Source: Escarpia spicata
Lineage: Eukaryota > Annelida > Polychaeta > Sabellida > Siboglinidae
DNA: 64,000 nt
Reading direction: 5' to 3'
Assembly (NCBI GenBank): GCA_963995525.1
Contig: OZ023205.1
Coordinates: 42,284,074 to 42,348,073 of the forward strand
Part shown: positions 23,058 to 45,697 of the stretch, piece by piece
Numbering within the stretch: the stretch's first letter is position 1
Layout of the letters: each line of letters starts with the position of its first letter
The notes under the pieces: generated by a model
Database searches by the model: none
What the model was told of the DNA's origin: nothing
The model's input: only the letters and a program-made list of their open reading frames with translations
Made by a program: the position numbers and the translations under genes

Positions 23058-23440
23058 ATGTGCACGGACCTTTGCACGTATTTCTGTGTCAAGAAGTGAA
23101 AAGTGATTAGCCGGCCTGCTGTGCACGGACCTTTGCACGTGTTCCTGTGTCGAAAAGTGACATGTGATTAGCTGGCCTGCCGTGCACGGACCTTTGCACG
23201 TGTTCCTGTGTCAAGAAGTGAAAAGTGATTAGCTGGCCTGCCGTGCACGGATCTTTGCACGTGTTCCTGTGTCGAAAATTGACATATGATTAGCTGGCCT
23301 GCCGTGCACGGACCTTTGCACGTGATGCTGTGTCAAGAAGTAACAAATGATTAGCTGGCCTGCTGTGAACATACCTTTGCACGTGTTCCTGTGTCGAGAC
23401 GTGACAAGTAATTAGCCGGTCTGCCGTGCAAGGAACTTTT
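23058..23440. repeat. 61-bp minisatellite, left part (about 6 copies)
   Basis: Units with GTGCACGGACCTTTGCACGT and GATTAGCTGGCCTG repeat every 61 bp starting 23058. The first unit overlaps the codons for MCTDLC at the end of the decayed mobile-element ORF. Confidence 0.9.
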
Positions 23441-23469
23441 TTGTTACTCCTAAAATAGATGATATAAAT

Positions 23470-24115
23470 ATTTAAAAAGTAGACGAATTTAACTTCTTAG
23501 GGTTAACTTTGGACTCAAACTTAAATTGAAACACACTAAAAAAGTATGAAATAAATGTTCCAAAATAATTGGCATATTGAATAGATTAAAATGCGTACTA
23601 CCAGTGCAAATAAAAGTTCTGTTATATAACTCGTTACTACTATCTCACATTAATTATTGCATATTGGCATGGGGTTAACAGGGAAACAGAATTATGGAAA
23701 TCCACAAGAAAGAAAGCAATGCGAATAATAACACTAAGCAAATACAACTGACAGACTGAACCACTTTAACAAAAAAACTAAACCTGTTAAAAGTTGACGA
23801 CATCTTAAAGGTACAAGAGTTTAAATTTTACGTCAGATATATTCACAAAAATCTACCGGATTATTTATTAAAATGGCAAATTGTTCCAAAAGATAACATA
23901 CACAACTACGACACTCGGAAAACACAAAAATATACATACTTTCAGAACTAAGCAAATAAATAACACGCCTGATTTAATTAAAGATAAGATATACACCCAC
24001 AGTATGCGAGATTTTTCAATATATGTGAACAGTTATTTTTTATACAAAGATACGATTATAGGTGCACACTATCAAATACATGCCACCAAAACATATACTA
24101 AATGAAGTATTGAGA
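23470..24115 (+). pseudogene. LINE RT C-terminal fragment inserted in the minisatellite
   Basis: A plus-strand frame with few stops reads NFLGLTLDSNLNW, ILNRLKCVLPVQIKVLLYNS, LLLSHINYCILAWG, KAMRIITLSKYN and VQEFKFYVRYIHKNLPDYL, then YDTRKT. This is the RT thumb and C-terminal region of a Jockey/CR1-like non-LTR retrotransposon. Codon composition is much more AT-rich than the surroundings. It splits the 61-bp array. Confidence 0.8.
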
Positions 24116-24154
24116 ATGTGCAATCGATTACAAAGACGCTAGCGTAAAAGTGCA

Positions 24155-24498
<344 letters not shown>

Positions 24499-24649
24499 CA
24501 TGCATGAATAAATGCACACATACATTCTTACATAAAAAACAACGATGTTATTTAATATACATATATATGTGTGTGTATATATATATGTGTATCTGCGTAT
24601 GTATGTAAGTATGTTATTTACCCTAAATGTCAAGGTCAAATATTACTGA

Positions 24650-25030
24650 AAGTGATATATATATATATATATATATATAATATAATATATATATATATAC
24701 AGGGTTAGAAATAAGCCAGGTAAGTTTTGAAATATACTTGTCCGCCTAAATTTTTACTTCTCCGAGTGGTTGTCAGGGGAATCGAATAAAAAACGTAAAA
24801 GTCTGTCTTATTTTTATGACAACAACACAATGTTCCTGCTGTTTCGTTGCATGTACATCTGAGTGACTTGTGATCAAAGCACAATTTGATTTAATCTTTA
24901 AGTTTTGAAAGTTCAAAACTGCTGACTGTTGGTCGTTGGGGTTGAGACAGTTTTTTATATTTATCGGCTGAAATATACACGTCACTGTAGAATGGCTCAT
25001 ATATACATACATATATATATATATATATTG
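24650..25030. repeat. AT-rich region with (TA)n tracts
   Basis: (TA)n runs at about 24655-24700 and 25010-25028 flank non-coding sequence. Confidence 0.6.
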
Positions 25031-25749
25031 TCACAAAAAGCATAATAAACTATATAATCTGATAACATTTTGTTCAACCTCTATGTACTTCAATATTAAC
25101 AAAGTTCCGTATTTTACAAACGAAGACAATATTCAATTGATCATCAGCAAACAAATGCATATTTTTCCTATGTGTTATATTACCATTTCAATGATGATAA
25201 AACAGTTTTAACGGTGCCCGAATTACATTTGCCAGGCGGAATATAATTTATAGATTTAGTTACGTCGTAACGTTGCTGCCGCGCATAGACCGCCATAGTT
25301 GGCGGAAGCCGACATGTCAACGGCGGTTGGTGCCATGTCCCCGGCCGCGCGTCTTGCATAATTCGGTTTCGAAAACTCGCAATTTATGGTTAAAATTAAT
25401 GTTACGTAGATACAACAACACTTCTGAAATTGCATTAATATTCCGTTTTTCAACCAGCACCATAGATTTACAGGAGAGCCAGTTACAAGTTTTGAAAATT
25501 GTCACCGATCTCGATCGGCTAACGTTCGATGACTTGGAAGACTGCCGAGTCTGCGTGGGTTAGGCGTAATAATGGTTAAAACTATAAAAAAATTCAAATA
25601 ACGGGTAGCGATACAAAGTATACTAGTTAATCAAATATGATCCGTGAGTGGAAGCAAGTTGTATGTCGGCCAAATACAGCCTCGATCAATGATGGCTGAT
25701 GCGGAGTCTGTCCTACACGTATGATAGAGCTATATATATATATATGTAT

Positions 25750-25990
25750 ATCAATTTCAATAAAATTTGACCTTAACATTTGGGGTAAATGCACACATAT
25801 ATGCATACATACATAATTATACACACATACATTCGTAGATATATACGTACAAAAACAGATATTATATTGAACAAGTTATATTTCACGTTCAGTAAAATTT
25901 GACCTTGAAATTCAAGGTCATGAACACAACACATCTGATGTGGATTCCCCTCCAATCGGATACGTCGTGACATTTTGCATATATGGTTCA
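25750..25990 (-). repeat. Inverted copy of the TCAAGGTCA-containing repeat
   Basis: Contains a perfect palindrome TGACCTTGAAATTCAAGGTC plus A at about 25900-25920 and a second TTTGACCTTA at 25766. Flanking sequence matches the reverse complement of 20820-20960, including the TTCACGTTCAGTAA motif. Confidence 0.55.
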
Positions 25991-25999
25991 ATGCTTTTA

Positions 26000-28900
26000 T
26001 CCGGCAAATCCCTTAGACACCCTACTGTTGTTTGAACATAAGAAACTGCTACCTTTCCAGGGGATTATACGTTATTATTCTGCACGCGGAGATTAGCTTC
26101 ATATTATGAATGGCTGTGATGCTAAGATCCTGTTTAAGTCGAGCGCTGTAGAAACCATGTGCTCCGGTCCGCGAAGCGAACTTTGCAATGGCGGCTCGTG
26201 AATTACAAATGGCGTCCCATCCCTAGAGAAGGTCACGGTGACACTATTTTGGAGATGCGGCGGTGGCCGCCATTGGCATTGTATGTTAGTATATGTGCAT
26301 TGGCATGTCTGCGTCTTTGACCTTTGTCGTGGTGTTCGTACACGTCATCGTTAGTCTCAAATCGACCAACTCGCGGTAAATATTTAATACTTGCTTAGTC
26401 CCTGCGGTCAGCGGGTCGACACGAGACAGAGTCTTCTAAACACGTGTCATTAGCAATGACCAATGCTACTTATAACCGCGAGTAACTTGGATATCTGCGG
26501 CGGAGAAATCGCCGGGCGGTTGACTTCCAAGAAATCACCGATGAGGTGCAGCAGTCATACCTTGGCCAGTGCACTTCTCTCGCGCATAGATACTACATGA
26601 ATGTCGGTGTGTAAAAATATTTCAAAAGGTAAGAATTTGATTATGTAGGAATATAAATATAATTATGTCTTCGCACGAATGAGCGAAAAAAAAATGTAAA
26701 AAGCATAGAGCTTATGCAGCATATACCGATACCGGATGTCGTTTCACTTGCATGTATACAATGCAAGCTTCTCCTATTCCCACAAACAATAGCCGCCTCT
26801 GACTTTGTTACATGCGATTATTGCAACAACATGATAACTGTTTTGATAATATGTGCTAGTTGATATCCAGCAGAACCTACAGAAAGCGCAACCCAAAAAT
26901 TAACGAGATTAAACAACAAGATATATTTACCAGCTGTGAAGAGACAATCCAAATATAAACTAGATTAAATAGCAGCATAATATTTACCAGCTAGTGATGT
27001 CAGTGACATTATTCGAGTGACAGTGCCCAGTTTGTCATGCAAACCCACTGATGGTAATGAACCTAATTTAGACAACAACAAATGAAGATAAAGAACACGT
27101 GCGCTACACATTGACTTCACGGCATTCTTTAACGAGATGCATGTTTTAGTGAAAAAGTAAACCTGTAGGCTCATTCGCTGGGATTATGTAATGGCTATAC
27201 TTTGAAAATGTTTGAATGGACACAGGCGGCCAGCTTCCGTTCCTGTCTGTATTGGGTTGGGCACGCCCTGCTAGAAAACGAGCATATCTGAAACTATTTT
27301 CGTATTATTACATAAGTAGTCGCATCCCACGCAAACGTGACCGCAACACGTGACCGCAACACGTGACCGCAACACGTGACAGTTGTCGGCTCTGCGACGT
27401 ACTGTTGTCGCACTCTGTCGGTCGTTTTGTATTTCGGAAAAAACACATTACAACATAAACGGACGCCACAATATCGCGGTGCAAAGAACACACTCGAAAT
27501 AGTTCACATCATAAGTGAACTGTTCCGTTTGTGCCGTGGGATTCCGTGCTCGCGACACAACTTGACTGCTTCCGCGAGACGCAGCAGTTTTCACGGGATT
27601 GATTTTCGCTTTGTGTCGCCGATCGAACGGGTCACACCTGGTGCGACATTGACGAGAGAGCATCTTACGCCAGTGTCGTAATGAGTCTTTTGAGACGAAG
27701 GCTTTTCCCGCAAAGTGCATATTCCGCAGCGCGGTCTCTGCAGACGCTGGCTGTTAAGTGTTCAGTAGCTCTGCGCGATCGCAAATCCTGCCAGAAGTCG
27801 GGGCGGTTGCATTAGTCGGCTGGCTTGCGACGTCGTTGTGGAGCAACTTACGGACGAGGACGACGTTAAGTCGCGACTGTCGGTCAATGTGCAACGTCAA
27901 CTGATGGCCTTTTAAAGACTACCGCCTGTCTGAAATATTTATCGTCAAGCACATTACTTAAGCCAACATACATTAGGTCGCCGAATGGTCATGTCGTACA
28001 TGAGATTAACGAATGTTCATGTCTTGTGGTTCCTTCTTTAGATTATCGGATGGTCATGATGTAGATTATGTCATCGGATGCCTGTGTTGTATACGACTAG
28101 TTTTACTGCATAGCTAATGGTCCACATTCGTAGGCGTACGACTGAAGCAGTGGAAATTAGTAGCTCTGTGTGTCCATAGAGTAAACCGATTTGTTCTGAT
28201 TGTGACATCATCAAAAACAGTGAATGCAAAACGATTGGGGCTGATAGCATCCTAAATGAAAGGACGCAATAGTTGAAACAGAGCAGTATTGTTAAGAAGA
28301 AACTAACAGCGGCTGAAGCACATGGTGTTACAAAAAGAAACTAATAATAGCTTACGTAGGCTCCTACATCGTTCTTAGAGGGAGTTAGCAATAACTGAAG
28401 AACGTAGTATTCCAAGGAGTTAGCAATATAGTTGACGCAGAGTGCTCCAAGAAGACGCGTTTAGTGGTTAACGTACAGTTCTCTAATAACACACTTACAA
28501 TTGTTGACGTACAGTGTTCTAAGAGGAGGTGGAGGCCATGGCAATAACACTACAGCTAAACCACGTACCTAAGTGACAGAACGAGATTGTTGGAGGCATA
28601 ACATTTCCCTGAAAGGTGTCATTGTGTGAGCGTGTGACGCGAGATGGCCATATTTGCGCAGATTGCCCATTTTGGCCCGACTGTCTAACGCGATTACGTG
28701 GCCGGCCACTGCGGCGGTTCCACGGCGCCAGTGCTTCATGCATAACTCACTCGGCCCGACAATCCGCACGATGACGGTAAACTCTAGCTGCCTATGTCTG
28801 TAAGTCGATGGCATTTGTGGGAACAGCGACGCAAGTGGAGGGCGCGTCGTGCGCATTTCGTGTGTGACAGATGCGTTATCCCAGAGATGGTATTAATTAG

Positions 28901-29070
28901 GCTGCATGTCGCCCGTGTGCTGGCCGAATGATTGATGGACTCGAGCACTTCGTGTCTTCTTAAAGCTGCGAATAAGCACCGAGGACAGACGAACAGTCGC
29001 TGTCGGTATTCGAGGCGTCGTGGACCGCCGGACAGACGGGTAGGCGCATACAGGTAGCATCTGCACGCAG
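26000..29070. other. Intergenic DNA upstream of lectin gene
   Basis: No exon with convincing splice sites or family match. It includes a run of four CGTGACCGCAACA units at about 27341-27385 and GC-rich stretches around 26200-26560 and 28600-29070; the latter may hold the promoter or 5' UTR of the lectin gene. No TATA box was pinned down. Confidence 0.4.
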
Positions 29071-29118
29071 GTGGACGTAGACGGGAAGTCGTATTCTTCC
29101 CACCACGTTCGCAGCGCC

Positions 29119-39124
<10,006 letters not shown>

Positions 39125-39605
39125 AACTGTACTGAGTGTATGCGTGTGCTGTCAGACTGTCTATGAAACTGTACTGAGTGTATGCGTGTGTGAGCCAACG
39201 TTTCACGTGTGATTGGGTGTGTTTCATGTGTGACTACACTCGAGTACAGGGTTGTGTACTGACACGAGGGCCGGTAGAATTTTATTGACGTGCATGCCAA
39301 CCTGTCCATACTCCACACAGGCCGTTTTCAGGCCTATTTGATATGTATTGCACCGGTATGCACGATTTGTATAGAGGTGCCATGTAATGTGGCACAAAAC
39401 GCGGTATCTCAGCCGCTTTTCACAATGTTAGGGCGGTAGATGAAGATCTGACGCTAAAAGCTTCGCACTGCGGTAACTCTGGTGGGAGTTCGGAAGAGGT
39501 TAACCTATTCATGGCTGGATAACTGTTCAAATTTAAGGTATATTTACTCAATGTTGATGCATTTTCTAAGTGAAATGTTCGTTTGGTGGTAAGCTTTATA
39601 TTTGG

Positions 39606-39611
39606 AATAAA
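39606..39611 (+). terminator. Possible poly(A) signal of lectin receptor
   Basis: AATAAA lies 482 bases after the stop codon, the first clear signal on this strand. Confidence 0.45.
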
Positions 39612-39739
39612 ACTGAGTAAATCAGTTTGTTTAACTTGTGTTTTGGCAGTAGATGTCTGAACTAAAGCAGTAGACCGTTATATTATCCAAACATTACAAA
39701 ATCACGAGTTCTACCGCCAAAGCGGGAGCGTTTGGATCT

Positions 39740-40480
39740 TTGCTTTGTACGAAGGCTGACTTAACAGCACGTCGTATCTGGCAATACATGGAGTCGGTGC
39801 ACTCTTTGTACGAAGGCTGACTTAACAGCACGTCGTATCTGGCAATACACAGAGTCGGTGCACTCTTTGTACAAAGACTGACTTAACAGCTCGTCGTATC
39901 TGGCAATACACGGAGTCGGTGCACTCTTTGTACGAAGGCTGACTTAACAGCTCGTCGTATCTGGCAATACATGGAGTCGGTGCACTCTTTGTACGAAGGC
40001 TGACTTAACAGCTCGTCGTATCTGGCAATACATGGAGTCGGTGCACTATTTGTACGAAGACTGACTTAACAGCACGTCGTATCTGGCAATACATGGAGTC
40101 GGTGCACTCTTTGTACGAAGACTGACTTAACAGCACGTCGTATCTGGCAATACATGGAGTCGGTGCACTATTTGTACGAAGACTGACTTAACAGCACGTC
40201 GTATCTGGCAATACATGGAGTCGGTGCACTATTTGTACGAAGACTGACTTAACAGCACGTCGTATCTGGCAATACATGGAGTCGGTGCACTCTTTGTACG
40301 AAGACTGACTTAACAGCACGTCGTATCTGGCAATACATGGAGTCGGTGCACTCTTTGTACGAAGACTGACTTAACAGCACGTCGTATCTGGCAATACATG
40401 GAGTCGGTGCACTCTTTGTACGAAGACTGACTAAACAGCTCGTCGTATCTGGCAATACACGGAGTCGGTGCACTCTTTGT
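39740..40480. repeat. 61-bp minisatellite, about 12 copies
   Basis: Units containing CTTTGTACGAAGRCTGACTT, CAGCWCGTCGTATCTGGCAA and GGAGTCGGTGCAC repeat every 61 bp with few variants. Located about 0.6 kb after the lectin gene stop. Confidence 0.95.
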
Positions 40481-42000
40481 CGCCGCTGGTTGGCACAAAT
40501 ACTCGACTAGCTGGCACACGTGCATGGCACTGAGCGTTGGTGATTGGTCAATGGGGCAATGCTACATGCAGCGTCATCTTTGTTAACACATTCCGTCGAT
40601 CGATTAAATACCCGGATGAAGCTGCTCGTGACGCAGTGTGAAGCAGTAACCGAAACTACATAGCCTAGGTTACACACGCAGCTTCACACAGTATTGTCTT
40701 CAGTATACACTCCATGTCAGATTCTAGAGAGAGCTGCCAACAGCAGTGCAGGACCGTCAACTTTACTTTTACTATTTCCTAATATTGTTTGATTATTCCG
40801 TACCTTCGTAGGCCTACAACAAGCCGATATTTGTTTAAAGCACACGTTATACGTATACATAATATGTATACTAAAATAGTATTAAATACAAAAAAGCCTC
40901 GTTAAAACACACCGATTGAAATTCGGCCATGCATGATCATTAGTGTATAACCAAAAACAACCTTTCTGCTATTTCATATTTTGTATACGATTGTCAAATG
41001 AGGACATGTCGGGTTGTCGAAAACACCATTATCAGATGCCAAGTATTTTAACGATAGCGTTATAATTGTGACATTTACCTGTTTTTATTATAAACATGTT
41101 TACTTGGATGTAACGTAAATTATGTTTTGAATATAAAGAAATACGTGTATAAATAGGTACAATTTCTTTGTAGAGATCCACTCCACGGGAGAGTTTCGGC
41201 GAGTCTAAACAGCGGGCTCCAAAGTAGGCCCCTATGCAATGCACTCTCTTCGATAACACAACGGGTGTTCGACAGTAAAACGTCTTGTCTAGATGCCAGA
41301 TGATTGGTGAACGTAAACCGGTTTTTTGCGGCATGCATCGTCCATGCATACACATAGGCATTTGTCTGGAATCCGGGCCCACTTAGCTGTCTTCTTATAA
41401 AGAAACAATAATTATGTAACACAGCCATGCATTGTGGAATATATAAACTATCAAACAGCTTTTGTGTAAAACACACTGCCATTGAACTTTCATCATGCGC
41501 CAACCTTCCCTTTTGTCGTGGGTGGTACTTGATATAATTTGCCTAATTGATAAGTATTTTTGTTTAACCTTTGCATCGAATGCCTTGCACCAAAACCAAC
41601 TGCGTTGCATACTTTTGTATTTGATTTCTTACCAAACCGTGACATCGAGGGGGAGTGTCGTTGGTGATGAAACTGTCTTTACACACAAAATATGTAATAA
41701 AGAAACACACCAAATTGTACATAGCGGCTGCTCTCGTTGAATTCATTTCTATGCACGGATTTTCATGTACGGAAGGGTGGGACGGGGTGCTAGCTTTCGA
41801 CCCGACCACTGGACTTGTTTAGACAAAACAATGACAGTATTTCACTAGTATGTTGGTTAAATGTAACAGCCATTCGTTCTTGGCAAGATCGAGACGATAA
41901 TGGTAGGTTTGGTCACAGGAAACATGTACACCCTGTACACCCTGGAACCTGTGCATGTGTAAGCCTTCTGGATGTGTGTCCGTGACAGGTGAACGCAGTG
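40481..42000. other. Intergenic region before the 3.6-kb array
   Basis: No gene recognised; ORFs up to 127 codons on the minus strand lack family resemblance and plausible splice context. Confidence 0.4.
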
Positions 42001-43392
42001 GCGCTGGAACGAAATTCATATTGGGGGGCTACCGGAGCTTCAGCACTACTGACAAATTTTCGCCACCGCGCCGCCGCATATCTTCACATCTTCCTTCACC
42101 TTGTGGCTGTCTCGCCATCCGAAAACGGGGCGGGGACGCTTTGGAAACATTTCTCGCCGCCGCGATACATATTTCTGGGAGGGGGGCAGAAAATCATGTC
42201 TGACACACACCTTTCACAGTCGACAAAATTAACATTAATCGTCTCATAAAATTTAGATTTCCACCCGCCATTCACACTCGCCACAAAACAAACATTCACG
42301 CTCACATTTAATGAGGGGGGCAGAACCATATGTCTGCCCGAACCTATGGGTGTATGCATGCGTGACCATATTCGTGTATTCTGTGAACATGTGGCTGATC
42401 CTTGCATTATATTCAGACAGATAACTCGTGTTTGCGACAACCTTCCTGTGGAACACTGACGTACGCGTTGAAATTATATCCTACAAGATTTGTGTTTCGT
42501 GTGATAAATTTAAATGCTGCTGTCAGCCATCCCACGACTGTTTTATTGAAGTTGCGCAAAGAAGTGACAATTTCTTTACTGCCTGCTTACTTAATTCTAG
42601 TGAGATGGTGTTGCTGCATAGCATCGACAACCTTTTTGATTCTGGGTGATTAGATGTAATGTTGCACAACAGTTACACAAATACAAGTTACGGTAGGTTG
42701 CGGCGAAAGGTAGGATGTGGCGGTACGCTACACCACACAGGTTAACGCAGGTAGCTTCTTACGATGGCAAAACTACAATGAAAGTTTCACTGTCAAACTT
42801 CAATCGTCTTGGATGCCTATAACGAACATGATTTCCTCGTTTAGTTCAAAACGCACAGGAGAGCCTAAAATAGAAAGGTTTCATGAACAAAGTCCATGAC
42901 CTGTCGCTAATAGAGAGCACTTTGTGTTACCAAGTTCACAGTTTACATGCCGATATCAACAATTTTCAGAGGCGTGCCGGTGTGTAGTGTCTTTTATACA
43001 ATACCTGCCTATAAATCATGCAAAGAAGACAGAAAACAACGGGGGCGTTTTTCTTTTGATGATGGTAGTGAAGCCTGATCGAAACCCAATCACTGCGGGG
43101 TTCCAACAATACAAGTATTCCTCAGAGATTACGTCAATCAAAGCCTTTGGCTTCCTATTCAGATAATTTATTCAGCATATCTTCATCTTTGGCTATTATA
43201 TATAGCTCGAGGTCTTCACAAAACAAGGCTTCTTCCTTCAATTAGTATCACTAGCACAATTTCAAATCACCCAAGAAGCAACGCCTACTTCTGACGCAAG
43301 TCTAACGTTCTTGTATCACCTGTTCTTCTATATCCAGAGAATGCCTAAACATTCAGTGGCGGGTATTACTGTGCAAATGAGAAATGACACAC

Positions 43393-43673
43393 TTTGTTTC
43401 TGCACTGTTCGCCACAAACAAGACTGGCAGTGATATTGACACAAGGTATGATGGGCTGCTCCCTCATAATGACCCATCTGAAATTTACAAAAGACCCCCA
43501 GTTGTCCATAATCCCCCAGTTTGTGAACTTCTGTTCTACAAGGTATGCCGGTACATGTCTGCAGTCAGGGTACGTGATGTTGTGCTCTAGCACACGAGAT
43601 TGATGTCGAATAGAAATATTTTGACAGGAAGAACACGTTTCTCGCTGACACCTGTCACGTGCCTTCCTGTATG
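43393..43673 (-). CDS. Candidate exon inside array unit (copy 1)
   Basis: On the minus strand an open segment follows TTTCTTTCCAG and ends at a GTGTGT donor-like site. It encodes about 93 residues with six Cys and N-glycosylation sequons (NIS, NIT twice), for example KARDRCQRETCSSCQNIS and IIPCVNITASLVCGEQC. The same exon is intact at 47090-47370, 50791-51071 and 54344-54624. It looks like an extracellular protein fragment, but no family is recognised and no partner exons are certain. Confidence 0.3.
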
Positions 43674-44859
43674 CTGGAAAGAAACAACTCGGTTTGAAGT
43701 AGCCACGTTTCGAACCTACCATATTCCTGAAAACATTCGTAATGTAACTGAACAAGAGCCGACGTTACAAATACTGAATGGCGTTATACAGAATGGCGGG
43801 ACTGGAAAAACAACAGTGTTGCCATATACAGTACTTAATTACAACTTTATGCGAATTGGCCGACATTGCTGGTTTGGTGTTTAGTGGCGAAAAATCTCAT
43901 GGCATAAGCGCGGGAACGGGCGGTGGCACGATACAGCTGCCCCCATGCATTTTGAAAGGGAGACATATGGTTCTGCCCCCCCCCAGTAAATCCGAGCCTG
44001 AATATGGGGGGGGGGGGGTTTCGGCGAGCCTCAAGGGGGTACAAATCGAGGTTTACTTAGAGCCATAAGGCGGTTTTTGGCAAGCGTCGGCGGAGGTGGT
44101 GCAAATCGAGGTTTCTGGTGAGCTTCCAAACTGATGAACATCGCCGCGAAAAAATGTTCAATAGCACGCCCTCCCCCCATTTTCTGATATCATGATCCGA
44201 CAGCTCAATGGTGCAGAAGTTCCGGTTCTCAGCGCCCCAATATTCATTGTGCTCCTGAACCGGTGTATCATGGCATGTGATTACACACACCATGTTACCA
44301 CGTATTAAAAAAGATGTTAACCATGACCATGTTTTCATTGGAGGATGCTTAAAAAGAGCAAGAGAGTCAATGTTCTGGCCTGGCCAGAACACGAAAATCA
44401 AAGCTTCTATTCAGATGTGTGATCCCTGTCGTGATTTCGAATGTTCGCAAAGGAAACTGTGATAAGGCATGGTGTGCCCTCTCGTACATGGAAGAAGGTC
44501 GGTGTCGATCTGTTCTCATACTCATACCAAAGAAATAAGTATTTGGTTATACGCTGCTGAATACAGAGATCTAACTTTTGGGAAATAGATTGTTTAGCAA
44601 CCACCGGCTCCTAGGCAGTAACCACAAAACTTAAACCTCATCTTACTAGGAAGGGAATTCCCGATGCTGTCGTTAGTGACAACGGGCCACAGCTGACACC
44701 ATAACAGTTTGCTCATTTCCGTAGGAAGATCGAGAACATGTGACAACATGCTCACACCAAAGTCGCCCAAACGACGAATTGGAGTCCCAGTAAAAAAGGT
44801 GATCAAGTAAACACAAAAAGCTTCCGTAAGTCTTACTCAGGGTTACTGAACAACCTCAA

Positions 44860-45090
44860 TACTCCATCTCAAAGAATGGATGATAGCTGAACATGCTAAA
44901 GAGAAGGCCACGTTGTTAAGTTTGTAGTACCATACGTCTGCTAAAGATCTACCTACATCGAAGGTGACACCATTAGAATGAAGCCGTTCACGCGCTTCCA
45001 TGTCGTGGACGAGAACGAAGGTGGTGGGCGGACTAGGTGGAATGTGATACGAAGCTGAGTATTGTTGTGGAACAGCGCGCGTACAGGCGC
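44860..45090 (-). CDS. Second candidate exon inside array unit (copy 1)
   Basis: Minus-strand open segment between a CCACCACAG acceptor and a GTAACC or GTAAGA donor-like site. It encodes VLVHDMEARERLHSNGVTFD, VGRSLADVWYYKL and a hydrophobic stretch. It lies upstream of the 43393-43673 candidate on the same strand. No family match; could be chance. Confidence 0.2.
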
Positions 45091-45697
45091 GACTGTGGTG
45101 GGATCATCATCTCAACGAGATTCACAAATCACTCCAGTTTGGCAAATTCGGGCCAACACACCTGTTGAATAACAAAAACATCAGGGTAACCAAGATAAGA
45201 AGCTAACTCTAGAACCATAGGTTACAGTGACGCATCAACTAGATAATCTGCACATCTAAGTTGATGAAGATGATAATTGAGTGATGACGAGATTATATAG
45301 TTTGCGCATGCCATTGATATATATATATATATACACACACACATATATATATATATATGCACATATACTATTATTAAAGCTGCAATTATGTATATGGTTG
45401 TCTTGTTTGGCTATACGCACGGGCGGTTCCAGAGAGGATAGTTTAGGGGAGGGGGCCAAAAACTTCCAATTGCACCCCTTAATGATCACCAAAAGCCACT
45501 GGCGGCCGAACAAAATTCATATTGGCTGGTCTGAGCCGGAGTTTCAGCACGACTCCGCGGTCGCGCTGTCGGATCATGACATCGGGAGTCAGTGGGAGGG
45601 GTTGCTACTGAAAATTTGTTGGCGCCGTGATTTAAGCTTCTCCGCTATTTCGGCTGGACTGATGACATCGAAAGACAGGGGTGCTGTTGAAAATGTG

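Larger units (their letters stand above)
21269..23096 (+). pseudogene. Decayed multi-copy mobile-element ORF with FEN-like HhH and Cys-rich tail
   Basis: Three frame-broken blocks on the plus strand belong to one repetitive protein type that I recall as common in invertebrate and fish genomes. Block 1 (21269-21800) has SVHLENM, VVPKT, PVDQAHEHASEGVKG and IIGITENAAALQR. Block 2 (22113-22440) has FHAMTDCGVVSAFHGVGKRS, resembling the helix-hairpin-helix of FEN/XPG-like nucleases, then YEKSSAATSANEARREPFTK and LPPREDALLQHVRRS. Block 3 (22855-23096) has WTFEDGRWSPLWSTHPEA and the Cys cluster CRCKGGKPCAAHCTC plus CTDLC. Stops, frameshifts and two insertions make it non-functional. The element class is not assigned; the nuclease link is inference. 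Confidence 0.65.
42001..45697. repeat. 3.6-kb array, copy 1
   Basis: The left boundary is at about GTGGCGCTGG (41999); the sequence to its left is unrelated to the internal junctions. It carries the full segment (about 44015-44160) that is deleted in copies 3 and 4. Unique base: GATGCC at about 42815 where other copies have GATACC. Confidence 0.9.

Noticed and set aside
25273..25563. 96-codon ORF as a gene
   Set aside because: Overlapping ORFs on the opposite strand, no family motif and no splice context; kept as unassigned sequence.
27294..27720. Overlapping 60-100 codon ORFs on both strands near 27.3-27.7 kb
   Set aside because: They cover a short CGTGACCGCAACA repeat and GC-rich DNA, with no recognisable domain.
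39740..40480. CRISPR-like array
   Set aside because: The 61-bp units are contiguous repeats with no variable spacers, and the DNA is eukaryotic.
43778..43884. Walker A-like GGTGKTTV in a plus-strand ORF of the array unit
   Set aside because: The P-loop-like string stands alone in a short ORF with no Walker B or surrounding NTPase fold; chance.
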